NCBI GenBank assembly: GCA_027575765.1
Contig: JANBPT010000005.1
Coordinates: 96,035-160,034, forward strand
Reading direction: 5' to 3'
DNA: 64,000 nt
DNA from: Tieghemiomyces parasiticus
Taxonomy: Eukaryota > Kickxellomycota > Dimargaritomycetes > Dimargaritales > Dimargaritaceae
In this document: positions 33,684 through 43,830 of the stretch, piece after piece
Position numbering within the stretch: the stretch's first letter is position 1
Layout: the number at the start of each line of letters is the position of its first letter
Notes under the pieces: model-generated
What the model saw: only the letters and a program-made list of their open reading frames with translations
Told to the model about the DNA's origin: nothing
The model's database searches: none
Position numbers and translations under genes: made by a program

Positions 33684-36600
33684 ATGTCGACCACCGACTT
33701 GTTTGCCGTTTCGCATTCGGCGACGCTCGATGCGCTGTACCAGACCTTTTTTCTCCTGTTTTTCCTCAGCCTGGCATGGTCCTTCGGCCGGTTACGGGCC
33801 ACCGCCGACGTGGCCCGGCTAAGCCCTTTCTCTATGCTGCATACCCGCGACGTGCGGACTGCCATAACCTACGTGGTCCTTTTGAGCCAGATCCTCCTCT
33901 TCTGTTCCAGCCTTGTTGCCTTTTTTCTGACCCACCTCAAGCCCTACACGCACGAGAAGCCCTTCGACTCGCGGCTCACCGCTTCCTCCTCGCTCCTGCA
34001 GTCCGTGCTCTACGCCGACTTCCGGTCTGTCGGCCTGTGGGTGTCCCTTATCCTGTACAACGTGGGAATGGGTAGTTTTTTACTATGCATGTTTGTCTTC
34101 AGCAGCCAGTGGGTGTCCATCGTCAATTTTACCCTGGGCGAAGAGTTCATTCCAGCCAGCCGCAGCGGCTTCGTCCAGTATCTGGTCGGCCTAATCTTCT
34201 TATTTGTCGGGATTATCCTCACCGCCTGGTCTTGCGTCAGCCTGCATTGGGCTGCAGCTCGGTCGGCGACCCGGCTGGTCTTCGCTATTCAATGTCTGAT
34301 TCTAGCCGGCTATGGCTCCTGGGCCGTCCGACAGATCCGACGGACCCTCCGCTTGCGCCGGGTCCAGATATCCACCCTAACCTCGGTCTCGGCTATCATC
34401 CGAATGCAGCAGCTCGAATTTCTAGTCGAGTACGCTATCTATTTTGTTATCTTCGTGGGTCTGTACGGCGCCTGCTTCTTCATGATCGACGTGGACAACC
34501 TAGTTGGCGCCTATAATATTGGCGGGTCCTATTTCGCCAGCAACGTACTTAATTTCATGGGGTGGGTGTCGACCGCCGCCATGTTCCCGATCATGCTCTT
34601 GCTTCTGTTCCCGCGACCCTATGTGACCTTACTTATCATGCTGACGCTGCTCACCGACGATTCCATTGGGTTGGACCCGGCCCTGCATCTTATGAACCAG
34701 CAGGAGCATACCATATCCCACGTCAGCACTATTCTCGAGAATATCATCACCAGTCGAGCTCGGTCCGAACGCCAGTCAATCGGTTTCTCGACTTTTATGC
34801 GCAACAGTATCGTCCTTCCACTCGACGAACTCACCCGCAAGCAGATGCTCAACGCCAGTCTGTCGCGTATCATCGACGGCTTCAATCCGGTTGACACCTT
34901 ACCCACTCTGGCCAGCCAGTCTCCAACCTCGCTGACGTTTAGCAGCCGGATCCGCCACAGCTTCCGGTCGGCCCATAGTCGCACCTCCCAGTCCTCGACC
35001 GACGGCCGGCCTGCTTTGACTCGGTCGGGCTCCAACCTCAACGGTACGGGCCCAGCGGCCATCCCGCCCGTCCCACCCCTCCCGCTTATTCAACGCGCCC
35101 CGGGGTCCCTCACATCCAACCCATCCACCCCGTTCCTACCCAACTTCTCACGGTCGATCGGCCCGCACTCCCTTGCCGCCTTCCACCGCCAGCAGTCCGA
35201 ACAGCTCCCGCCTATCCCTGATAATTCTCACATCCTCATGAACCCCGACGAAATTGAAAAAGTCATTTTGGAGTCTGCCAGCCAGGCCGACCGGGTTATC
35301 CAACACACCGTCAAGGCGCGGTCTGCCCTACCGCTCACGCTTCCCCTTGGTGAGCTCAACGCCAACCTTCAACGGAGCACCACGTACAAGTCTTCCCGCG
35401 GGTCGCCTGGACCCAGCAAGTCCAATGGCAGTCTACCCCTTCGCGACCGCACCTTCTCCCAATCCCAGCGCGACCGCACCTTCTCTCAATCCCGGCGTGA
35501 CCGGCCCCTCTCCCAGCTGAACCGGGACCGTGTTGCTTCGGTCGTACATCACGATAACGCCCCGCCGCCCGTTACGGTCCAGTCCAAACTGTCCTCGACG
35601 TCTGCTTCCAAGCTAACCACGTTGCTTCTGGAGCGGACCCTCCCGCAAGCCCTCGACCTCCGCCCTACGTCACAGGTCCATGTGAACCTTAGCGTAACCT
35701 CACCACTTGATGACCCGACCACGGCACTGGCCCCGGAGACCACCCAAGCTTCGCCCGTAGTGGCCGCCTCGCTCATGAGCTTTGTGTCCCAGCGCGAGAG
35801 CCGGCACAAGCGATTGCCGTCCCTACCCGTCGTGACGGACCCACCAGCCACTCGATCCATTGGTTCCAGTTCGGGTGTACCACCGCCTGCAACTACCACA
35901 AGTGCCCATCCATCTGAGAGGGACCCATCTAGGGCGGCCTACCCGCCTGATCGCCTCGAGAGCCCCACCTCCCCCTCTGCCAAGGATCAGGAGTTCCGCC
36001 CCCAACCCCTCCATCCGATTTCACTACTCCCTGCCGCCATCGCGCCTCCACTCTCCGCCGTGTTCAAGTACCCTCTGTCGGCCCCTGGCGATTCATCACC
36101 GCCTTTGCTCTCCACGGGGTCCACCGTCAAGCCGTCCCAGGCCAGCGGACCCCCCTTGGAGATTGAACCTTCCACGGCCCGGCCCACCAACCGTTGCACG
36201 GCCAACCAGCCTAGGTCCTTGGCCGCTCTACCGTCCCAATTGCTTCTGCCACCCTCACCCCTGCCAATAAGTTCGCGCGCGAGCTCCGCAACGCGGCCCA
36301 TCGACTTATCATTCGTCCCCGAGGTCGACTTTTTTTGCATCCCAGAGGTGGCACCACTAACACCCCCACCGGCCCGCCTTCCGCCTCCGATCCCGCTCCT
36401 ACGGCGTGGGTCCTTTACCGACTGTTACGATCTGTGCAGGCCCTCGCAGTACTCATACGCCCACACATACGCGTATCCCATGCCTAAGGACCTGTCCCAT
36501 CTTACCACAGCCATGTTGTACGGGGAAAGTGTGAGCTCCACCCTGCGCAGCGAGGCTGCGTACGACAGTTTTATTCAACCGGAGTTGATGCGCCGGCGAG

Positions 36601-38567
36601 GGACCTTCTCGGGTCGGTCCCCCTTATGGTCTCGCGAGACCCTTGTATCACCCTCCCGTGTGCCCCGGGGATCACCACCCACCACATTTTCCGCGGCTAT
36701 CCCAGAGCCGGTGAAGGATCCCGTCGATGACCTGCTGATGGAGGATGCTGACGCCGCCCTGCAGGCCTTCCCACAGCCTCCCGGTACCCGCCACTACCCA
36801 CAGGTGCTGGCCAGTGTGGGACTCTGCCTACCTACCCCGGCCTTCCCCCGCCCGACTTGTGTCGAAAATGACTCGAGCAGCACCCTGTACGCCAGCCGTG
36901 AACTACTGCACCTACCCTTCGGATCATCCACCGACCTGCGGCGGTCCCATAGTATCGGGCCTCTGTCCCCACCCAGCCGGTCGGCCCGATCGCTCTCGCA
37001 CTCGGTCGTGGCCGCTGCCGCCCGGGCCGTAGAGGGTCGCGCCCGCGGGCTCGGTATGAGCAGCGTGGTCGACCTGGCCCGATCCGCCCTAGGGATCGAC
37101 CCCGCCGTAACCCTCAAACTCCCGCAGCCGCGCTACTCCATGGGCCATGTCCCGGCCGTCAAGGGAATCACCGCGCCCCTAGAGCCGCTGTACCACCCAA
37201 TGTCGGTCAGCGACTTCCGGCCGTCGCCGATCGATTCCCGGTCGACATCTCAGACGTCCAACTTCTCTTCCGAATTCTCGCTGGTTGATAACCAAGTCAG
37301 CCTCAGCCGCAACCCTTCGCGTAAACGCCGGCTGCGGTTTAAGGGTAGCCTGGAGCACAAGGCCCTGCGTACCGGCGGGGAGACACCGCCTTTACCTCAC
37401 GGCGACTTTGACCATCGGCTGCGTTTCTCGCCCACCGTGGACCGTAAGCGACAGATCCACGTCCTTCCGCCCACCAAATTCACCCCGCAGTATCCGGCTC
37501 GCCTGCGCTCGGTGACTAGCGCTTCGCAGTCACCTTCCAGTGAGACCACCAATGAGCATCCAGGATCCGGCACTTCCTCGCCCGGGTCCACCCACCACGG
37601 CCAGTATCGGCGCCGGACCGTAAACCATAAAACGAGCACGATGGAATTCCGACTGAGCCGACGACCATTGCCCGCTGCGCCAAATTTTGATTTCACTACC
37701 GTCACCGCAGGCCCTCCAACCTCTTCGCGGGGCTCCTCCTTGCGGTCCCGCTCGCCGTTGGAAAACCAAATGGGGTCGCCTCCACGATCTGCGCGGTCGT
37801 CCGGATCATCTGATTTCCCAGACGTTTCGCCGAACACTTCAGCCGCGTCTCTCTCCCCGCTATCGTTGCCATCCCCGTCGTCCTCGTTGTTTAGCGGATC
37901 GGATTTTTTCACCAGTATGATCGCGCATACCGAGTCGACAGGTAGTCTGGCCTCCTTTCTGAGTCCCGGCCACCACCACCACCACCACATCTCCGTCGGA
38001 AATGGTGCTGGCGGTAGTAATGGTCACTCTGGAGGAGACCACGTCGCTATTGAGCGTACTGTATCCCCTCAGAACCTCTGCACGTTGAACCACCTCCAGG
38101 ATACCATCTACAGCTTCGCCGAGTCCCACCGATCCGTACCCTCCAATGGTAACCTGTCGCACCCGCGATCCTCGCGTACCGTGTCCCTCCAGCCGGATAC
38201 TCGGTATCAGCAGTCGGGCCTATCTAATTCCAGTAGCGCGAACCACTCCACTACCGCCACCAGTAACGGCGCCGCAAACCTCCCGGCCTACTTGTTTAAT
38301 CCACTTCCGCTTCCCCCACTGCAGGCCGTCATATCCGGCGGGCCACCAATCACTTCACGGACCCCATCGATCTCGTCCGTGGCGGTCTATCCGCCGTTAC
38401 ATCTCGACCCGACTTCGTTTAGCTACTGGACGAGCACCGAGTCCCAGTTGCGCCGGCCCAAGACTTTCCTGCCCCCGAAGAAGTCTCAGTCTCGCCAAGC
38501 TTGGAGACCAACCCGTCGATCCCATCAGGAATTACCATTTCGGCGACCGTGGTCGTTTAATAAATAA
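33684..38567 (+). CDS. orphan seven-transmembrane protein with ~1,300-residue disordered tail
   Basis: 1,627 residues from the first in-frame ATG; the frame is open back to 33426, but only from a GTG. Seven strong hydrophobic segments lie at about 17-35, 60-83, 117-140, 165-188, 197-216, 246-268 and 288-310. A charged juxtamembrane part with likely helices follows (to about 400). The rest is low-complexity Ser/Pro/Arg-rich sequence. Within it are three tandem copies of a nine-residue unit (RDRTFSQSQ type, 35442-35515) and a run of six His (about 37969-37988). The seven-pass plus cytosolic-tail layout resembles a GPCR or membrane sensor, but I do not recognise the family and name no ligand. 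The disordered tail has many SP/TP and RxxS sites, suggesting phosphoregulation. Confidence 0.7.
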   Translation: MSTTDLFAVSHSATLDALYQTFFLLFFLSLAWSFGRLRATADVARLSPFSMLHTRDVRTAITYVVLLSQILLFCSSLVAFFLTHLKPYTHEKPFDSRLTASSSLLQSVLYADFRSVGLWVSLILYNVGMGSFLLCMFVFSSQWVSIVNFTLGEEFIPASRSGFVQYLVGLIFLFVGIILTAWSCVSLHWAAARSATRLVFAIQCLILAGYGSWAVRQIRRTLRLRRVQISTLTSVSAIIRMQQLEFLVEYAIYFVIFVGLYGACFFMIDVDNLVGAYNIGGSYFASNVLNFMGWVSTAAMFPIMLLLLFPRPYVTLLIMLTLLTDDSIGLDPALHLMNQQEHTISHVSTILENIITSRARSERQSIGFSTFMRNSIVLPLDELTRKQMLNASLSRIIDGFNPVDTLPTLASQSPTSLTFSSRIRHSFRSAHSRTSQSSTDGRPALTRSGSNLNGTGPAAIPPVPPLPLIQRAPGSLTSNPSTPFLPNFSRSIGPHSLAAFHRQQSEQLPPIPDNSHILMNPDEIEKVILESASQADRVIQHTVKARSALPLTLPLGELNANLQRSTTYKSSRGSPGPSKSNGSLPLRDRTFSQSQRDRTFSQSRRDRPLSQLNRDRVASVVHHDNAPPPVTVQSKLSSTSASKLTTLLLERTLPQALDLRPTSQVHVNLSVTSPLDDPTTALAPETTQASPVVAASLMSFVSQRESRHKRLPSLPVVTDPPATRSIGSSSGVPPPATTTSAHPSERDPSRAAYPPDRLESPTSPSAKDQEFRPQPLHPISLLPAAIAPPLSAVFKYPLSAPGDSSPPLLSTGSTVKPSQASGPPLEIEPSTARPTNRCTANQPRSLAALPSQLLLPPSPLPISSRASSATRPIDLSFVPEVDFFCIPEVAPLTPPPARLPPPIPLLRRGSFTDCYDLCRPSQYSYAHTYAYPMPKDLSHLTTAMLYGESVSSTLRSEAAYDSFIQPELMRRRGTFSGRSPLWSRETLVSPSRVPRGSPPTTFSAAIPEPVKDPVDDLLMEDADAALQAFPQPPGTRHYPQVLASVGLCLPTPAFPRPTCVENDSSSTLYASRELLHLPFGSSTDLRRSHSIGPLSPPSRSARSLSHSVVAAAARAVEGRARGLGMSSVVDLARSALGIDPAVTLKLPQPRYSMGHVPAVKGITAPLEPLYHPMSVSDFRPSPIDSRSTSQTSNFSSEFSLVDNQVSLSRNPSRKRRLRFKGSLEHKALRTGGETPPLPHGDFDHRLRFSPTVDRKRQIHVLPPTKFTPQYPARLRSVTSASQSPSSETTNEHPGSGTSSPGSTHHGQYRRRTVNHKTSTMEFRLSRRPLPAAPNFDFTTVTAGPPTSSRGSSLRSRSPLENQMGSPPRSARSSGSSDFPDVSPNTSAASLSPLSLPSPSSSLFSGSDFFTSMIAHTESTGSLASFLSPGHHHHHHISVGNGAGGSNGHSGGDHVAIERTVSPQNLCTLNHLQDTIYSFAESHRSVPSNGNLSHPRSSRTVSLQPDTRYQQSGLSNSSSANHSTTATSNGAANLPAYLFNPLPLPPLQAVISGGPPITSRTPSISSVAVYPPLHLDPTSFSYWTSTESQLRRPKTFLPPKKSQSRQAWRPTRRSHQELPFRRPWSFNK

Positions 38568-38568
38568 A
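38559..38568 (+). terminator. AATAAATAAA overlapping the stop codon
   Basis: Two overlapping AATAAA signals cover the TAA stop (38565-38567) of the seven-pass protein gene, which predicts a very short 3' UTR. An A-run follows at about 38580. Confidence 0.4.
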
Positions 38569-40178
38569 TCGGACCATAGAAAAAAAAACACACACATTTT
38601 TAGTTCCACACCCTCGATATTAAACGTTTAAATTGCAGTGCAGTTGTAGTCAATATTATGATTGGCCAAGTACTCTCGGATTCGTTAAAAATTAAAACAA
38701 AAAACCGGCTGTGGCGTAACTCGGGCAATTGGCCAGTGCTAGGACTCCTCCACGCTATTGTGCAGTTCGTAATGGTAGGCCTCAAGCTTTACAATCTCGT
38801 CGCAATGGCGATGCGAAATAATGCGGGACGCCATGGTCCCTTCCTCCGTTTTAATGCTAACGTGAGCGATGGTAGCGAAACCGTCGGCACCATACCGTAG
38901 GATAACTGTGACGCCCAGAAACAAGGCCGCATAACTAACGCGCCCATATGCAAGCTCTCCAAGCCACCGACCGCCGAATCCGCCCTGCAACCTTCGGTAG
39001 GCAACTAACCGACCTCGAACCACCTGGCCTTACACCTTACATCAACGCAGGACTCCGCTCTCCTCCTTGATCCGCTCTCCGTCTGTTAACCTACACTTTG
39101 TACTGATTGGCATTCGCGGCAGTTTTGTCCCCTTCTCTTCTACACCCATCACACTCCTTACGTCCCCTGTAGCCATCAGCAGTTTCCTATAATCTGACCG
39201 CCCCATATCCTTAGTTCGCAATCTTCCTGAAACCTTACCACACGAATCAAATCAATTGCATTTACCCAGGTAACCGTATGCTTGTGGCGATACGATTTCA
39301 AGGGCCCTTGGCTCTTCTGATATCTTCCTACGTTAGATCGCTACAATAGGGTATGATTCCACAGCGTGTAGCGCCTTCTACTCTGTGAGGGTCCCTTTTC
39401 ATGTTTCTCAATAAAGCTTGTTCACCTAATAACCCTACTTAGTGGTGATCCCTGTTTTTACAAGCATCCCAATTCCCTTCGTTACACCACTTTGTCTATA
39501 TATATATATATAGTTGTAGATAAAGTAGTTACTTGTGGCTTTGCAATGCGGAGATGCAGTTCCGGAATAAGAACCCTTAGGACCATTTAAGGGGTCCGCA
39601 TGGGTGGAGCGTCCCTTGCCAGGTCATTTGCCCTACCTAAGCTGCTATGCCAGTCAGCTGTCTAATGGGAAACACTGTATGCCAGATTCCAACCTCTCAG
39701 TTAGTCCATGTACTCAATCAAAGCCACTTCATATCATAATTACTAGTTGACAATTGACAAGTAGGATCTGGCGCACCTTCTTGCCTTTACAACTTACACC
39801 CGTTCTGAACAAGTGAGTCCAATAATAAAGTCACGTGACTGAGCCCGCTACCACTTCTCCCCTACAATTGGACTTCTCGTCTTTTTTTTTTTTCTTTCAA
39901 AGTAATGGTGCTCCAACAAGTCTAAGACTTGAGATTAGTACCCGATGGATTTTTTTGTTACAGGTTGTACGGTGCCCTTGGCCTAACACCCTTTTGCAAT
40001 GTGATGCGCTCATGCAGCCAGACCAGCTTCCTACCTACTGACCAGCTCGTCATCCGCCCATTCGCCAGCTTCTTTATACTCTGCCTCACACCTTCAGTCA
40101 GTTCATTTCCACGGAATCCGTCCCGCAATTAGTGCGATTGCTTCTTAATTTCTACTTCACCCACCGTTTCTATTTATT
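38568..40178. other. 1.6-kb intergenic region with (TA)n repeat
   Basis: Apart from the doubtful minus-strand frame at 38739-39023, no gene is seen. A TA run lies at about 39497-39512, and the last 300 bases before 40179 are a pyrimidine-rich leader. Confidence 0.45.
38739..39023 (-). CDS. possible small gene or last exon, unrecognised
   Basis: Minus-strand open frame of up to 94 residues with balanced, coding-like codon use. It has one hydrophobic stretch (VSYAALFLGVTVILRYGADG) and an acidic/His-rich end (KLEAYHYELHNSVEES). A possible acceptor (GGTTGCAG) lies just inside it, so it could be the final exon of a spliced gene. I find no family resemblance and cannot exclude a chance frame. Confidence 0.22.
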   Translation of the reverse strand: MVRGRLVAYRRLQGGFGGRWLGELAYGRVSYAALFLGVTVILRYGADGFATIAHVSIKTEEGTMASRIISHRHCDEIVKLEAYHYELHNSVEES

Positions 40179-41714
40179 ATGGGTCTTACTGAAGGCACCA
40201 AGAAGAAGGCCAAGGGTCAGTCGAGAGTGGCGAGCGCGCTGGCTGCCGTTCTTGCCAAGTCGGCCGGCAAGCGTACCAACCGGACGTCTGGCGGGTCGGA
40301 AGCGGAGGCCACCCCGACCAGGAAAATTATTAGCAAGCCCAAGTCCGTGAGTGCCAAGCTACCCTCCAGGGTTGTTTCCAGCGCCAAGCCTACCGGGAAG
40401 GTCACAGCCAAGCAGGGCCAACAGAGAAATGTCGACCTACCGGGCACCGTGCGCGCCCACGACAGCGAATCAGACGGTGATGACATGGAGGAGAAACCCA
40501 CACTTCGCAAACCCATAGTCAAGGCCTCATCCAAAACCAAAACCCCCGCAGCGTCGACACCGGTCGCCAGGAAGGCGGTAGCGTCTAGCACCCCAAAGCA
40601 AACCCCGCAACGGAGCGCCAAGCAAGCGCCTGCCGCTAGTTCGAGTGAGAGTGATTCAGACAGTAGCGAAAGCGCCGAGGAAGCTATCGTGGCTCATAAA
40701 CCCGCGACCAAGGCCCCAGTTCCCATCAAGGCCACCCTCCCCGTAAAGCAGACTGCCTCGGTGGCGAAGAAGCGGGCCGCTGAGTCCGATACCGAGATTG
40801 ATATCGTGAAGAAACAGGAGCAGCTTAGCGTTAACCGGAAGGGTGCCGCGGCTTCGAGCGACGAAAGCGATAACGATAGCAGTGACGATAGCGACAGCGA
40901 TGACGAAGCCCCCGAGGAGGTTTCCACCATCCAGGCCCGCGAGGCGGCCAAGGAGAACTCTCGCCTGAAGGAGATTGAAGAAACACGGTAAGTCAACTGG
41001 CCTGGCACCAAGGCCGGTCATCTACTGCTCACTATTTTCGTTCGTACTATCTAGAGACAGTAGCTACTTCCCTCATCGCCTTCCCCCCCCCTCCGCCCAC
41101 GGGGCGCAGGTAGTGCAATGATGTCTTTCTTGAGCCATGTTTTCTATGGACTGCGTGTGATTTATACTAACTCTGAAACCGTTTTAATACCCACGCTATC
41201 GTAATATCGGCACTTGTTTCTCTCTATCAGGAGGAAGGAGCGGTTAGCCAAGGCCCAACAAGCCCGCGATCTACACCGCAAGAAACAGGCGGAAAGTCGA
41301 CCAGCCGGCCCGCGGGTCAAGCGGCCCGCTGCCCAATCGTCCTCCGACGATTCGGACTCCGACGCCGAGCAGGGCAAGGCGACGGGGGCCTTATCTATGG
41401 ATGTACTGGAAGCTGTGGCAGATAGCGGAACTCCCCTGCGCCAACCATCCCTGGCCAACGGGCGCCGTCCGAACCACAAGATCCGGTTTGACGACGACGA
41501 GGATGAGGACGCTGACAAGACGTCGGCCGCGTACCGGTCGAGTGGATTCAAGCGCCAACGTACGGCGACCCTGCCAACTAACCGGACCGCGGGCGGCCTC
41601 ACCGTCAGCGTTCTCGGTACGAAGTCCCTGTCGCTCAGCCAGCGGTCTACGGTCAATTTCTACAAGTCGCCGAAGATTCGGCGGTATGCCGCCAAGCCCA
41701 CCATCGATTCCTAA
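40179..41714 (+). CDS. UTP16/BUD21-like U3 snoRNP-associated nucleolar protein
   Basis: Two exons, 40179-40987 and 41231-41714 (donor ACACG/GTAAGT, acceptor CTATCAG, phase 2), giving 430 residues. Composition is nucleolar in style: Lys/Ala/Ser/Thr-rich N-terminal half, then acidic serine tracts (SSSESDSDSSES, DSSDDSDSDDEAPEE) that are likely casein kinase 2 targets. A basic coiled segment follows across the splice junction (REAAKENSRLKEIEETRRRK then ERLAKAQQARDLHRKKQ). Then come a short ALSMDVLEAVAD motif and an acidic KIRFDDDEDED block. This order fits the U3 snoRNA-associated (Utp16/Bud21) family of the small-subunit processome. Because the protein is mostly low complexity, the name is only a moderate call. 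Confidence 0.6.
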
Positions 41715-42017
41715 TGTAACGACTATGCACTCCCTTTCCGCCCATTTCAAGTTGAGCCGAGGCCCAACGGAGTCTCTTCCATCAGAAAAACTTGACCCAT
41801 TAAACATCGTTTCAAGTTTCGGTTAGCAGTAGATAGGTGAAAACGGTTTCTCGTGCGAAATGAATCCCAGGGTATTGTAGTGTCCGTAGGGTAGGTATCC
41901 ACAAACATAGAATTTGTACACTCAGCATACTGAAAATGGGGATAAAGAGTGTATTCTATACAGGACTAGTTGCCCTGTCAGTTCTTGACAATGCATTGAT
42001 AACAATTACTATATGGA
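41715..42017. other. convergent intergenic region
   Basis: Short shared 3' flank between the UTP16-like gene (+) and ALKBH8 (-). Nothing recognised. Confidence 0.5.
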
Positions 42018-43830
42018 CTATCGCACTCGGAAGCGATCACACAGCTCCTTCCATTGGCAGCCGCACTGGTAAGCATGGTCGACCTCGCGGAGAGTCAGTG
42101 AGACGCGGAACTGGCGGGGCCGGATGGCTCCTGATTCGTACAAGAGGTCGGATTTGCGGGGCCGGATGGCGTGCTCCCACCCGTACCGGGCCTCGCCCGA
42201 TATGATCAAGAGCGACCGCGGGGGCAGATCGACAGCTACTGGGTTGGGTATAGTAATGCCCCTGGGACCCGGCCTGACGTCGTCACCCCTATCAGGACCC
42301 GTTGCCGGGCTGCTTCTAGACTCTAAGTGGTCGCGAAAGTGCAATTGGTCCGCTTCCGGGTAGAAGGGCGACCGAAATTCCATAGTGATGGGGTTGGCCA
42401 GGCTGATGATGAGGAGGGTGTCCGTAAACGAAAGGTGAGAGTCGCTGTGGAACGAAATACCCGAGCCTACCGGGTACTTCGCGATAGTAAGCTGGTCAAA
42501 CCGCGGAAACGGCAAGGAACGGCGGGCCCCAACGTAGCGAGATTGGTCCGAGTCAACTTCCTCTACAAGCGTAGTCGCAGCGCCGCCTCGGTTCTCGGCC
42601 ACAGGCGATGGCCCTGTCGATTCCGCAGGGGAGCCTGCGGCGTTTTCTGGGCTCTGCTCGTCACAGTCAAATACGGGCAGCGTCCGCACTCGGTTGAGAA
42701 TGGCGTGCACAACGGCCGGAAATTTCCTCGACTTGGCGGTCTGCTGGTCACCGACGCGCTTCCGTTGGTAGTCAAAAGTGTGCCCGTAGTGTTGCTATCG
42801 TGGGGGGGGGGACGCAGCAGGTGGAAGGGGGACGGAAGGTACAAGGGAGTTAGGGAGCAAACCTTCGCGTTTGGCCGGCAGATGAAGGGTCCGCTAAGCG
42901 AGAGTAAATACTAGCCCGCTATTCACTTACTACGAGTCGGTCGTTGACTGCGATCCAGGCGTCGTCGGCCTGGTCAGCCGCTAACTCGAGAATATGCTTT
43001 TCTTCAGCTTCAGTCACGAACCCTCTGACTAAGTAGAGCCCTTTTGTCTCCAGGGATTTCAGCAAAGAATCCGGGTTGACGGTGACAGGGAAGTCAACGT
43101 AGAGTGGGTAGGCGGCCGCCGATTCCTGTGAGGCCGGCTGGTCGGGCGATGGATTCATCAGGCCAGCCAAATGGGATTGAAAAGGCCGCGTGAACGACGA
43201 GGGATCCAGCCGAACAAACTCGAGAAACAGCGACTTGTCGGCCAGCATGGGACATGGCCGATCATGCAGCGTCGTATGGGCCTGAGCGGCGGCGGTGGCG
43301 TTTGCAAAAAGGATGAACGTGTAGGGCTAGTTTGAACAGTAAAAACAGAGGATGGGGGTTCAGTGCGAAACGCATAGGGCCGCGGATACTAGATTAGATT
43401 TGTAATTCGAAGGGAAATACGTAGAACCGGCAATCTAGCGCCACCTCATCGTGACTGGCACAGGACCACATCAAGCTTTCACCTATTCTTGGGCCATTAG
43501 CGACCATCCACCTTTGCCTACCTTACCGTGAACCATGACCACTCGAGCGAAGCCGGGACATGGAGCCACCAACGCCTCAATTTGCTCGGTGGTAGCCCCA
43601 GTGACACCACCGTAGCCGACGTTCACGACACACAGGACTGGGGTCGGCTGTGCGCTAAACAATTCCGACAGATCTGCGGCCCCGGTGGCCCGGGCAAGAC
43701 GTTCGTAAGCAGCCTTGCGTTTTCTCTCCAGCCGTTCCCGGCGTTTGTCCCGCCCTGTCTTACGCGCCGTACTCCTCTGGTCTGTACCTAGGCTTTCTAT
43801 GCCTGGCAGGTCGGTCCATTCCTCGGCCAT
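42018..43830 (-). CDS. ALKBH8: ALKBH8-type RRM + AlkB dioxygenase, three exons
   Basis: Fe(II)/2-oxoglutarate dioxygenase of the group that hydroxylates wobble-uridine modifications in tRNA. Exons are 43830-43522, 43326-42931 and 42794-42018, both introns phase 0, giving 493 residues. A basic N terminus (RDKRRERLERKRKAAYERL) precedes an RRM at about 62-150. Its first strand PVLCVVNVGYGGV matches the unusual RRM of ALKBH8. The AlkB domain runs from about 185 to 475: LYLVRGFVTEAEEKHILEL, QHYGHTFDY, then iron ligands His351 and Asp353 (ISFHSDSH) and His443 (GWEHAIRPRK). The 2-oxoglutarate arginines are Arg465/Arg471 (FRVSLTLRE). A ~30-residue insert sits between core strands near 385-410. There is no C-terminal methyltransferase domain, unlike animal ALKBH8. 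Confidence 0.88.

Noticed and set aside
42327..42914. 195-codon plus-strand open frame
   Set aside because: Antisense to ALKBH8 exon 3 and intron 2, and reads through the G10 tract; a shadow.
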